Shown here one piece after another: positions 1 to 8,708 of a stretch of DNA of 20,327 nucleotides; positions within the stretch are counted from its first letter, which is position 1, and each line of letters starts with the position of its first letter. The notes below the pieces were generated by a model that saw only the letters and a program-made list of their open reading frames with translations, ran no database searches and was not told the DNA's origin. The position numbers were made by a program, and so were the translations under genes. Location of the stretch: NCBI GenBank assembly GCA_904501915.1, contig CAJGCV010000032.1:1-20327 (forward strand), written 5' to 3'. The stretch comes from an uncultured Akkermansia sp. Lineage in GTDB: Bacteria > Verrucomicrobiota > Verrucomicrobiia > Verrucomicrobiales > Akkermansiaceae.

Positions 1-3000
1 CCAAGACTAAACACCTCTACAGAGGTGTCTGTATTCAATACAATACTCGTTTGCGACCCGGAAAACAACTCCAGACTGCCCAGTGTCAGGGGAGAATTTG
101 CAGTGCCGGATTGTTCCAGCACAAGATTGCCGCCATTCTGAATACTCCAGGCTGATGAGCCCTGTATACGGGAAAGGGTCAGTTCCCCCGCGCCGCGCCT
201 CACTGTAAGTACACCTCCTCCAGAACCTTTTTCCAACGTCCCGGAAAACGTGCCATTCTGCATATTTTTAACTACTATGGACTCCCCCACGCCAAGGAGG
301 CTTCCCGTACCCGACAAGCAACCGACCGTCCCCTTACCAGGCAATGAGCCGTTGAGTATCAATTCCCCATCACCGGAAAGAAAGCCATCGAATGAAGCAG
401 AATCCCCTGCAATGAGCAATGAGCCCTCCAGAAGCAGATTACCAGTTCCCTGCAAGATGTTCACCTGATTCTCTGTACCATTGAGTTGCAGTGTTCCTTC
501 CTCCAGCTCCAGCGACTCCGCGGTCAAGTCACCGCCGATTGTCAGCCTTCCACTGCCAGTTTTGACCAGCTGAACGCCAGCTCCAGCCGTTACGTTGCCC
601 TCCAATGCCGTATTGGCGGTATCTATCTGCAACTGTTCATCCGGAGTCAGCGTTTCATCCGCAGCACCCAGTATGGTATTATTCAACAGAACGCGCACCA
701 CGCCCTGATTCTGGTCTGTATTACGGATGTCGAGATTGCCGCTGCCAAGCAGATTATTGACCCAGGCTTCCTGCGTATTGTCTCCGGGTAATTGCAATGA
801 TAAGGTATACCCGGCATCCACAAAGGTGGCTTTGTACTCCTGCAGGCGTGTGTAGGAGGTCACGGTGGGATAATCGCCATTTTCTGTAACCATGTAGACA
901 TCTGTCACAGCGCCTTCGAGCACAATATTGCCGCCATCCACCCCGAGCGCGACAAGCCCCAGCGCGGCAGGATTGGTAGCACTGTTTGCAAATAATGATG
1001 AGACAGTCACACCGTTCTGAAGTACAATATCTGCATCAGTCACATGTAAGTACACCGCCTGCCGCTCTCCATTGATAATATCCTTTATTGTTTCCATATC
1101 AATGCTTATGGAAAGAGCGTCACTGATATTCAGATTCCCAGCGGTGATACCAAGCATATTTTGCTCACCAGGCGCAAGAGCTGCCGTTTCACCCACATTT
1201 TCCGGAGCGAGAGTCAGCGACATGACCGGCCCACCGCTGCCAACAGTCAAATCCCCAGAAACACCAGTAAGCTGACCACCAGCTGCAATGGTGATTCCCT
1301 GAAACGCATTGGCAGACATTCCACCCAGATGCACAACCGCATCTTCTGCAACATCTGCTACCAGGACAGCATCTGCTGTGGATAAGCCACTACTGAGTGT
1401 GCCATTCACCAGGGTCAGCTTACCGCCACCGCTCACAACACTGCCACTCCAGATAGCCGGCTGCGTAGCGGTGCCCAGCTGGACCTCGCACCCGGCGTCT
1501 ATCACCAGCTTGCCCTGGCTCGTATTGTTCCCGGTCAGGGCAAGCACGCCGGAGCCCCCCTGCCGCAGCGATGCCAGCCCGGATACAAACCCGCTTAATG
1601 TAGTATCCCCGGAATACATGATAAGGTAGGTCATATTGGCCCCCGCTGCATTGAGTTCTGCCTGTATCTGACCTGAGCCGGATATTCCAGCACCGCCGAA
1701 TTGCCAGTTGTTGGCAGCATTGCCCGGGTGTATAAACCGCCCGGTAAACCCACTTGTATCCCCGGACATGGTAATGTTGCTTGATGGAATGAGCTCCAGC
1801 GTACCCGTTCCGGAAACACTGCCGCTGAACGCATAGCTGCTTCCGCTGCTGCCATCCATGTAGGTGATTCCCTCCCCAACCACTATGTCAGCCGCGCAAC
1901 TTGCAGCTGTATTAAACCAGAAGCGCTGTCCGTCTAACCGTACAGTAGTGTAGACACCGCCCATGGCATTGCCATCCGCAAAACACACGCCACCGGAGTT
2001 GTTCGAACCATCGCCAGAAAGAGAAACCGTGCCGACAAATTCGCTGTTGTCGCTCTGGATATTCAAACGACCTTGCACGCTCGTAAGTCGTAATGTTCCG
2101 CCGCCGGAAAATCCACCGTTCAACGTGCCAGTACTGCCGGATTGGGTAATTTGGAGCGTGCCCGCATTTGTTGTAAGCGCGCCGGTATATGTATCATCCG
2201 CCGCAGACCAGAGCAGTGACAGAGTGCCGTCACCGCCCTTGGTAATACCATTTGTCAGAGCAAGATGCACGCCCGTGGCATTTTCCCAGCTCACATTATT
2301 TCCATTGGTATCAACGCGCACCACATCCACACTGTCAGGATTCAATTGCGCGCTGATATCCTGCGTGATGCCAGCGCCATAACGCAATGCACCACCATTG
2401 AAATATACAGATGAAGAACCAAGTGCATTCTGAGCACCAATTTCAAGGATGCCTCCGAGCAGCACTGTACTTCCGCTGAAATCAATATTGGGCAGGTTCA
2501 TTTTCAGGACGGTATCGGCCCCAGAAACAGAAAGAGCTCCGCTGCTCACAATGCCAGCGTTACCATTTGAGGCTGCAACAAAGGTATATTCACCGCCATT
2601 GACACTGATGGAAGCTGGTGTAACAAGCCCCAGGCTTACAGTGCCGGCGTCCCGAGAACTGAAGGTTACTGACTGACCGGCTGGCAACAGCCCCGCTGTA
2701 TTGTCCCACTGCGCAGCAGAGGTATCGCTCCAGCTGGCACTGCCTGCACTCCAGAGCCACGGCTCCGCCGCCATATTGCCTACAACAAGCTGCAGGGCAT
2801 TCCCCTGCACCCGTGCGCTATAGATAACATCCTCGGTATCGCTCATGCCTCGCACCACAAAATCCTGTATATTTACATCTGAAACCGCTCCCCACGTCAG
2901 AACATCATACGTGCCCGGTGACAGGTTTTCGTAACCGGTTATAAGCACGGAGTGTGGCTTATCTGATACATTGAGAGCACCCCCGACGCTCAATGCCTGC

Positions 3001-4445
3001 GTTCTTTCCGCCATATCAACAGAAAGGTCTGCTCCAGCCAGCAAGGTAAGGCTCCCCTCTACCTCGAACAATGTCGTTCCGCCTGTCATACTTATATCAC
3101 CCAACCGGGCATCGCTGCTGAACACAAGACACCCTCCCTCCACAATCGTTGCACCGGTGTAAGTACACGCTGTCCCACTCAACGTCAACGTTCCACTACC
3201 ACTCTTAGAAATACCGAGCGAAAGGCCTGGAGTCGGGTTGGCAAAGTCGCGAACTAGTCCGGAATAGTCGCCTGAGCTAATGCTGAGCACACATGCGCCG
3301 GTCCCTTCAGCCTGCACCACACCAGCGGTTCCATTGAGCGCTTCCACAGCAGCAGATACACTCATCAGGACAAGCCGGGAGTTTGCTGTTTCCAATGAAA
3401 CAGATGCCAGCGCCGCAGCTGAAGAATCTGCCAATGCCAAGGTACAAAGATAAGATGCATTGATACGGTAAACACCGCTGAACGTATTATCTGCATTCGT
3501 CAATATTAGCCGATGATCCAAGCCGGTATCGGGCTGCCCCGTTGAGAACACCAGCTCACCCTCACCGGAAACGATACCATCCCAGACTACGTCTTTGGCA
3601 TAATACAGCGACATTTCCGTTCTTCCATCTGAATTATATTGATATGTGGTGTCATTCAAATCTGCTACGTTCAGGAAGACATTGCCGCTCCAATTTACAT
3701 TTCCGTCGCGATTTCCAATAGTAGCACCATCAGTAGTACACACATCTGCCGCAAAACGATGACCTGTATCCAGCCCCCGCTGCCCCCCACCAAGCGTCAA
3801 TATAAAGCTCGCACCTGAGCCGACCTTGACCAGACTGGCACCTAATTCTGCCAACATCCCAGCACCCATATGGCCAGGGCTTCTACCCAGGGCAAGCGTG
3901 CCCTGTTGTATATGTATAACTCCATGAAAGTTTTCCATGCTGTTGCCCATAATGCTGGCAGGAGAGCCTGAATGATCAAGAGCGATATACAACACGCCGT
4001 CTCCAGATACACTCCCCAGCGCATACTCACCCGTATTTTCAGAACCGAGCGCATTAAAGCGGTTAACTGTAAGCGATGCACCAGCCTGCAGAGATGTTCC
4101 ACCGGTGAAGGAGTTAGCATTCTGCACCGTCAGAGATGCACCATCTAAAACGGCAAGTCCGCTGTTTCCCCCAATGTTACCGGCACCAGTAAACAGAAAA
4201 TCACCGCTAAGCACAGTCATTGAAAGCGGTTGTACCGTTCCATCAATAACAACGCTTGTACTATTTGCCGATACGGAGAATTCCACGGCATCACCCTCCG
4301 CAAAAACTGCAGGAGTTCCCTCCTCAATCCAGGATACATCTGAATTGTTCCAGACACCGGAATTCCAGCTCAACGCGGCGAATGAGGGTTGACCAAGCAG
4401 CAACAACAATGCGCAGCGTAATACCAGGGGTAGATGTATTTTCAT
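1..4445 (-). CDS. Giant exported protein with autotransporter-associated beta-strand repeats (5' part; continues past left edge)
   Basis: On the minus strand an uninterrupted frame runs from the ATG at 4445 to base 1 with no stop (about 1,481 codons seen). I checked the frame at the start, middle and left edge and it is constant. Residues 1-23 form a signal peptide (K3, hydrophobic LVLRCALLLLL, likely cleavage after SFA). The rest is Gly/Ser/Thr/Asn/Val-rich beta-strand sequence. Units resembling the PATR/TIGR02601 pattern (GxGxLxLxG...YxG...ux.GxLxl) occur near residues 412-440 (GSGTLTLSGT...), 734-765 (GDGTLSLLWS...), 963-991 (GSGVLALTGN...), 1292-1316 (GSGRLTIGGD...) and 1415-1444 (GAGELTLSRI...). 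Such repeats fold as a right-handed beta-helix passenger on the cell surface. The C-terminal anchor (beta-barrel or sorting signal) lies outside the window, so the secretion route and ligand are unknown. The ATG is six bases from a predicted -10 element. An adhesin or glycan-binding role is only inference. Confidence 0.88.
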   Translation of the reverse strand, partial: MKIHLPLVLRCALLLLLGQPSFAALSWNSGVWNNSDVSWIEEGTPAVFAEGDAVEFSVSANSTSVVIDGTVQPLSMTVLSGDFLFTGAGNIGGNSGLAVLDGASLTVQNANSFTGGTSLQAGASLTVNRFNALGSENTGEYALGSVSGDGVLYIALDHSGSPASIMGNSMENFHGVIHIQQGTLALGRSPGHMGAGMLAELGASLVKVGSGASFILTLGGGQRGLDTGHRFAADVCTTDGATIGNRDGNVNWSGNVFLNVADLNDTTYQYNSDGRTEMSLYYAKDVVWDGIVSGEGELVFSTGQPDTGLDHRLILTNADNTFSGVYRINASYLCTLALADSSAAALASVSLETANSRLVLMSVSAAVEALNGTAGVVQAEGTGACVLSISSGDYSGLVRDFANPTPGLSLGISKSGSGTLTLSGTACTYTGATIVEGGCLVFSSDARLGDISMTGGTTLFEVEGSLTLLAGADLSVDMAERTQALSVGGALNVSDKPHSVLITGYENLSPGTYDVLTWGAVSDVNIQDFVVRGMSDTEDVIYSARVQGNALQLVVGNMAAEPWLWSAGSASWSDTSAAQWDNTAGLLPAGQSVTFSSRDAGTVSLGLVTPASISVNGGEYTFVAASNGNAGIVSSGALSVSGADTVLKMNLPNIDFSGSTVLLGGILEIGAQNALGSSSVYFNGGALRYGAGITQDISAQLNPDSVDVVRVDTNGNNVSWENATGVHLALTNGITKGGDGTLSLLWSAADDTYTGALTTNAGTLQITQSGSTGTLNGGFSGGGTLRLTSVQGRLNIQSDNSEFVGTVSLSGDGSNNSGGVCFADGNAMGGVYTTVRLDGQRFWFNTAASCAADIVVGEGITYMDGSSGSSYAFSGSVSGTGTLELIPSSNITMSGDTSGFTGRFIHPGNAANNWQFGGAGISGSGQIQAELNAAGANMTYLIMYSGDTTLSGFVSGLASLRQGGSGVLALTGNNTSQGKLVIDAGCEVQLGTATQPAIWSGSVVSGGGKLTLVNGTLSSGLSTADAVLVADVAEDAVVHLGGMSANAFQGITIAAGGQLTGVSGDLTVGSGGPVMSLTLAPENVGETAALAPGEQNMLGITAGNLNISDALSISIDMETIKDIINGERQAVYLHVTDADIVLQNGVTVSSLFANSATNPAALGLVALGVDGGNIVLEGAVTDVYMVTENGDYPTVTSYTRLQEYKATFVDAGYTLSLQLPGDNTQEAWVNNLLGSGNLDIRNTDQNQGVVRVLLNNTILGAADETLTPDEQLQIDTANTALEGNVTAGAGVQLVKTGSGRLTIGGDLTAESLELEEGTLQLNGTENQVNILQGTGNLLLEGSLLIAGDSASFDGFLSGDGELILNGSLPGKGTVGCLSGTGSLLGVGESIVVKNMQNGTFSGTLEKGSGGGVLTVRRGAGELTLSRIQGSSAWSIQNGGNLVLEQSGTANSPLTLGSLELFSGSQTSIVLNTDTSVEVFSL

Positions 4446-4451
4446 ACTGCC

Positions 4452-4479
4452 ACCTTAGCACATTCCGCAACGCAGGCAA
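4452..4479 (-). promoter_or_regulatory. Predicted sigma70-type promoter of the beta-strand-repeat gene
   Basis: Reading the minus strand: TTGCCT (4474-4479), 16-base spacer, TAAGGT (4452-4457), with a TGC just before the -10 (extended -10). Exactly six bases separate the -10 from the ATG at 4445, so +1 would be the A of the start codon. That predicts a leaderless mRNA. No Shine-Dalgarno sequence is visible. Confidence 0.55.
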
Positions 4480-4568
4480 GATGTTTGACCCACCTGTTTA
4501 CCCCCGCGCGTGCACGATTCACGCAAACGCTCTTCGGAACAGTATGAATTGCTCAGCGGCTCAAAACA

Positions 4569-4598
4569 ACCACCCCGAGGCTCATGCCCAGGGGTGGT
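4569..4598 (-). terminator. Rho-independent terminator of the prepilin-like gene
   Basis: An 8-bp perfect stem (ACCACCCC 4569-4576 with GGGGTGGT 4591-4598) with a possible inner GGC/GCC pairing. On the minus strand it is followed by TGTTTT. It lies 30 bases past the stop codon at 4629, separating this gene from the downstream repeat protein. Confidence 0.7.
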
Positions 4599-4628
4599 CA
4601 GAATCAACAGAGTCAAATAACCGGCGTA

Positions 4629-7600
4629 TCAGATATCCCAGCTATCTAACCATTTGAATGAGACAATGCGGAACTGACGCCCCAACACCTTATTGACATT
4701 ACTCAAAGCCTTGCCATTCTTCTTACCTTCAGGGGTATAGTCAGAATCTTCAGGCTTATTGTCCGGATCGACATACTGCACCGTGCGTTGCACCACAGCC
4801 TCACACCAGGCCTGAGCCAGCACCGCTTTGTTCGGATTTCGTACGCAACCGTAGGCACGAACAGTGAACGTATCATCGCGCACGGTAAGGATATTCCCCA
4901 GAGATGCCAGCACGTCACTCTGAATCAAGTAGCCAGGTGCAGCGGTGTGCATCGAGCCCTTCGCAGCCTCCTCATTCTTGTAGAGAGAACCGGTAGGTAC
5001 CTGGGTAATCTTGGTCTCAACAGGGGTATCAAAATCCATGTTGATATCGGTAGCGTCAATGGCTGCCTGCAACGCCCCTTTCAAGCCGTTTTCTCCGCGT
5101 TCGAGACGGCGGTTGATAAAGTCGGACATGCTCAGGAACGGGCCGCGCTTACGCACCTGCTGCACCATCTTCTCTGCCAGCAGGCGGATACCTTCCGGCT
5201 CAAGCATACGAACCTCACCCCACGCAGAAGTCATACCTGAATTACGGAAATCAGGAGAACCCTGCATGGCGCTATAACCACCCAGTCCATCAATACTCTT
5301 ATCTGTGGTGGAAAGCATGAAGCGAGAGAACAACACCTGCTTATCTTTCTTTCCATCCTCAACGAAGGCCAGATGTCCGCCTTTACCAGTCACCAGTTTT
5401 CGCTTGGCAAGACCTTGAAGCACAGCAGCCCAGGCCTCTACGGAAATAGAGTTCACATTGAATCCGCCATCAATCATGAGGTACTGGGCAATGTATTTCC
5501 AGCCATCGGTGCTCATGATACGATCAACCAGAGCTTCATCATTGTAGGGAGTGCTCACACGCTTGTAGCGAGATACAGGCAGTTGTTCTTTGCCAGACAA
5601 GAAAGAAGTGAGTACATCTTTGGCCTGCTTCTTGCCCTTGTTGACAGGAATATCAGAAACAGAAGAACAGAACCAACGATCCCACAGAGCATCATTAATC
5701 AACAGTCCATGGTCATAAAAAGAACCAAAGACACCAAGGTCAGAATTCTCGGCCTGCGACTCGTATAAGGTAAATATATCTTCCGCCGGCAAGCAGGGGT
5801 CAGCAAAGGAATTACCAATGCCTACACCCGGCACACCAGCCTGGTATAACATGCGGCGCATGGCAGTCTGCGCAGCCTGGTCACGAGAGTTGGAAGACTT
5901 GTACCAGCCGGGCTGCAGACGCATACCTGCAAAGCCGGCGAGAGAGAACGGAGGATGCACGGGCAATTCAAGAACGGAAGCAAAGGATACCTGCTCACCA
6001 TCACTATTGATACCCAGCATACCATTCTTGCCCAGGTTATCCATGGGGCAGGAAGTCATACCGCCACTCACGTCGAGAGTAGCAAGCTGGTATGGATGAT
6101 ACTGGCGCTGCTGGTCATCAGGACGCACCAGCATGCCACCCCAGAATGCGGGGCTTGAATGCTGCCAGGTTTTGGTACGGAAATCTCTGTCCGGGTAGAT
6201 TTTGGAATCGAGATTTCTATTGGCGGATTTCGCCACTATACCCAGAGAGGCCACAAAAAATGGCACAGAACTGTCGCTCTGCGTTCCATCCAGTGACCAT
6301 ACGGCACCATCGCGGTTATGGTCGCAGAAAACAGTGCTCACATCTTTATCATCCGGATTATACCACCCCAGAAGCCCGAGCTGCGGGCTCTGCCCACGTT
6401 TGCCCTGTGCTTTATCATCGTCATTCACAGACGCAGCATCTCGCGCAACCGTCTCCATTCCATTGAAGCCATTGAGCACGGTGATAGCGTCCAGACTCTT
6501 TGCTCCATAGCGGAAACCATCAGGACCAACATACCCCTTACCGTCTGCCGGATTCTCATTTTCAGGGTTATCAACACCAGCAGCATTGTGCCCGGGAGGA
6601 ACAGGTGTATTTACACCAAGGCGCATATCAAGATAGAAGCGCCCGGCGTTAATGTTGGTTTCAGTTGCCGCGCCCAGGCTTTCACTCTTCACCTGGCCGT
6701 GACCGTTGTTCTCATGGTAATAAACAGTCGCCTTGTAGCCGGCAACAGAACTTGCATTATACCCAAGCACCCAGGGATTCGAATGCATTTTCTGAGAATT
6801 CTTGTCACGCGGTTTAGCAGGGGAGAAGAAGAGGATTTCACCGGGTTCAAACACAATATCTCCTTCCTGGTTATCCTCCGAAACCTGGAAGAACTCGCCA
6901 TAGTCCTTACCGAGAGTCTCGCGAACCTCCTTGTCGTTCTGATTGGTTCGATATATGCCGCGATACCACCACATGCGGTCATTCCAGTCCTTTACCGCAC
7001 TCTTCTGGGAGAAGGTATAGGTCTGAATCCAGGCTGTCTTGGAAGGAAGACCGCGTGACCACATCTGGCGGCCACGTATCTTCATGGGCACGTTGTATGG
7101 ATTCCACCACAGGAACATGGGAGAAAAGCATATACTGAGATTATAAAGTAATTCTTCCCCCGACGGGTTCTGAGTAGATGCCAACTTGATGGTGGAACCA
7201 TCAGGCCCCTTGGATTCTTCGACAACCAGGCCGAAATTAGCAAGATACGCAAGCATCACAGGCGTACGCGCATACCCCGATGTATTACTCCCGGATTCCA
7301 TGAGCGACCGGGTGTCAAAAAAGGTTTTTCCTCCGCTTCCACCCTGCAGGGTACCAGGCTCGCCGTATTCCATATCAGAATTAAAGACAGAGCCGCTGAT
7401 ACGAGTAAAAGCATTTTCTAAATTGCCGATAAGTCGCGCAGAAAAGTTGCCGGAATCGTTACTGTTACCATCCGGCCAGCAGTTATAATAGGCATGAAGA
7501 TTCTGCCAGGAGCCAATAGGCATATTGGGTTCGACACCAGCAGGAATAGCGGAGTTCTCAGCAAGCGGACAATCCTGGTCTGCACGGACCTCGAAATCTG

Positions 7601-8555
7601 TACCCTTCAGTGAAGGTTTGTTGAGGAGCAGGCAGAGGTCCTGTTTAAACCCGCCCATGCTCACGTTAATGGGAAGTGAGTATGATGTGGTGGTAACATC
7701 AAAGAAATACGGCATGCCTGCAGATTGAGACGAAGACCCCAGCAGCGGGAGGGACGATAAAGTAACGACTCGAGCAGGCTCTTCTACTCGCTCCGGCAGG
7801 AAATCCAGCTCCTTGTTATCGACAAACATAGGTCCGGGAGTATCCCAGGTACGACTGAGGACTTCAATCGGGTTCTGAGATTCTTCCGGGTCTTGAACTG
7901 ATACTTTTGCCTTCTGATTTTCACCTCCAACCCACCAGGCAAAGCAAGCCTCATTCTTACCCAGAGTGGGCATGCTCAGCAAATCTGCATAAACATAGTG
8001 CTGAGCCGTGAAACTACGACCCAGAGTTCCTTCACCCACCATACAAACACGCGAGCCAGGTTTACGGGAACACAACTTAGCCACAGACTCCATTTTACGC
8101 ACCATGTCGGTATCCTTGCTGGAAACCAGCCACCGGCGGAACATCGGAGCACGCCCCTTTACGTAGGTAGACGCAATCTTCGCCCCCTTATTTGAAACAC
8201 TTTCACCATAAATCGGACCATCCCAGCTATTCCACACACCCAGGATATGCTGCGGCTGGGTACTTTTATCATTTTCACTCAGGATACCGGAACTTGCCGT
8301 TACTCGCTGATCCGGGCCTAATTCGGCCTGTAAGGCACCAATGGCAGCATCCAGCCCCACGAGAGCCTGCTGGCGGGCTTCTGACTGCAGCATCACCTGC
8401 AGAGCTATACGGTTCTGCGAGGTTGCCATAGCCATCAGGCCCACTGCGAGCATGGCGAGCAGCATCATAAGTGTCAACGTAGCAATGAGAGCGAAACCTT
8501 TTTTCGAACGCTTGCCAGATTGGGAAGATTTTATCTTGGTGTGTCTGAACTTCAT
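4629..8555 (-). CDS. Large prepilin-like exported protein, Verru_Chthon cassette protein A-like
   Basis: A 1,308-residue protein starting at the ATG at 8555. The frame is open 80 codons further upstream, but that stretch overlaps the promoter and has no membrane-protein character. The N-terminus is a class III (prepilin) signal: basic segment ending KRSKKG (cleavage after G20), then FALIATLTLMMLLAMLAVGLM (21-41). The usual Glu at mature position 5 is absent (Ala25), as in PilX/GspK-type minor pilins. Next comes an amphipathic helix (about 48-80). The C-terminal part has RGPFLSMSDFINRRL at 1137-1151 and, near 1247-1308, AQAWCEAVVQR followed by LGRQFRIVSFKWL. I recall these features from the Verru_Chthon cassette A family (TIGR02600); I could not search it. 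The middle is Trp/Gly/Asn/Asp-rich and probably lies outside the inner membrane. Cassette partners B-D are not adjacent. Function unknown; a role in a type IV pilus/type II secretion-like assembly is inferred. Confidence 0.8.
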   Translation of the reverse strand: MKFRHTKIKSSQSGKRSKKGFALIATLTLMMLLAMLAVGLMAMATSQNRIALQVMLQSEARQQALVGLDAAIGALQAELGPDQRVTASSGILSENDKSTQPQHILGVWNSWDGPIYGESVSNKGAKIASTYVKGRAPMFRRWLVSSKDTDMVRKMESVAKLCSRKPGSRVCMVGEGTLGRSFTAQHYVYADLLSMPTLGKNEACFAWWVGGENQKAKVSVQDPEESQNPIEVLSRTWDTPGPMFVDNKELDFLPERVEEPARVVTLSSLPLLGSSSQSAGMPYFFDVTTTSYSLPINVSMGGFKQDLCLLLNKPSLKGTDFEVRADQDCPLAENSAIPAGVEPNMPIGSWQNLHAYYNCWPDGNSNDSGNFSARLIGNLENAFTRISGSVFNSDMEYGEPGTLQGGSGGKTFFDTRSLMESGSNTSGYARTPVMLAYLANFGLVVEESKGPDGSTIKLASTQNPSGEELLYNLSICFSPMFLWWNPYNVPMKIRGRQMWSRGLPSKTAWIQTYTFSQKSAVKDWNDRMWWYRGIYRTNQNDKEVRETLGKDYGEFFQVSEDNQEGDIVFEPGEILFFSPAKPRDKNSQKMHSNPWVLGYNASSVAGYKATVYYHENNGHGQVKSESLGAATETNINAGRFYLDMRLGVNTPVPPGHNAAGVDNPENENPADGKGYVGPDGFRYGAKSLDAITVLNGFNGMETVARDAASVNDDDKAQGKRGQSPQLGLLGWYNPDDKDVSTVFCDHNRDGAVWSLDGTQSDSSVPFFVASLGIVAKSANRNLDSKIYPDRDFRTKTWQHSSPAFWGGMLVRPDDQQRQYHPYQLATLDVSGGMTSCPMDNLGKNGMLGINSDGEQVSFASVLELPVHPPFSLAGFAGMRLQPGWYKSSNSRDQAAQTAMRRMLYQAGVPGVGIGNSFADPCLPAEDIFTLYESQAENSDLGVFGSFYDHGLLINDALWDRWFCSSVSDIPVNKGKKQAKDVLTSFLSGKEQLPVSRYKRVSTPYNDEALVDRIMSTDGWKYIAQYLMIDGGFNVNSISVEAWAAVLQGLAKRKLVTGKGGHLAFVEDGKKDKQVLFSRFMLSTTDKSIDGLGGYSAMQGSPDFRNSGMTSAWGEVRMLEPEGIRLLAEKMVQQVRKRGPFLSMSDFINRRLERGENGLKGALQAAIDATDINMDFDTPVETKITQVPTGSLYKNEEAAKGSMHTAAPGYLIQSDVLASLGNILTVRDDTFTVRAYGCVRNPNKAVLAQAWCEAVVQRTVQYVDPDNKPEDSDYTPEGKKNGKALSNVNKVLGRQFRIVSFKWLDSWDI

Positions 8556-8580
8556 AACACAAAAATGGGAATACTTTGTT

Positions 8581-8608
8581 ACTATACACGACCCACACGC
8601 CGCGTCAA
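8581..8608 (-). promoter_or_regulatory. Predicted sigma70-type promoter of the prepilin-like gene
   Basis: Minus strand TTGACG (8603-8608), 16-base spacer, TATAGT (8581-8586). The start codon at 8555 is 25 bases past the -10, giving a leader of roughly 18 nt without a Shine-Dalgarno sequence. It lies back to back with the pheA promoter and supports 8555 as the start. Confidence 0.6.
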
Positions 8609-8667
8609 GCAAAAACGCCCCGGAACACGCCAAATATCGCTTTATCCCGCCATGCATAAAATCAGGA

Positions 8668-8696
8668 TTGAATGCAGGCATATGCTGTGATAGAAT
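8668..8696 (+). promoter_or_regulatory. Predicted promoter of the pheA operon
   Basis: TTGAAT (8668-8673), 17-base spacer, TAGAAT (8691-8696). The pheA ATG is 12 bases after the -10, so the leader would be only about 5-6 nt, with no room for a Shine-Dalgarno sequence or an attenuator. The spacer contains the perfect palindrome GCATATGC (8678-8685). Confidence 0.6.
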
Positions 8697-8708
8697 GCGC
8701 TCACGAAC

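Noticed and set aside
1..4445. Many short plus-strand frames (for example near 1309-1629 and 1963-2382)
   Set aside because: They are antisense to the uninterrupted minus-strand repeat protein; their Pro/Ser-rich character is the complement of Gly/Thr-rich codons.
6318..7058. 246-codon plus-strand frame inside the prepilin-like gene
   Set aside because: Antisense to a much longer coherent frame; no recognisable motif, promoter or start signal.
8678..8685. Palindrome GCATATGC in the pheA promoter spacer as a possible operator
   Set aside because: An 8-base palindrome is too short to support a repressor site alone, and no second copy or regulator gene is nearby.
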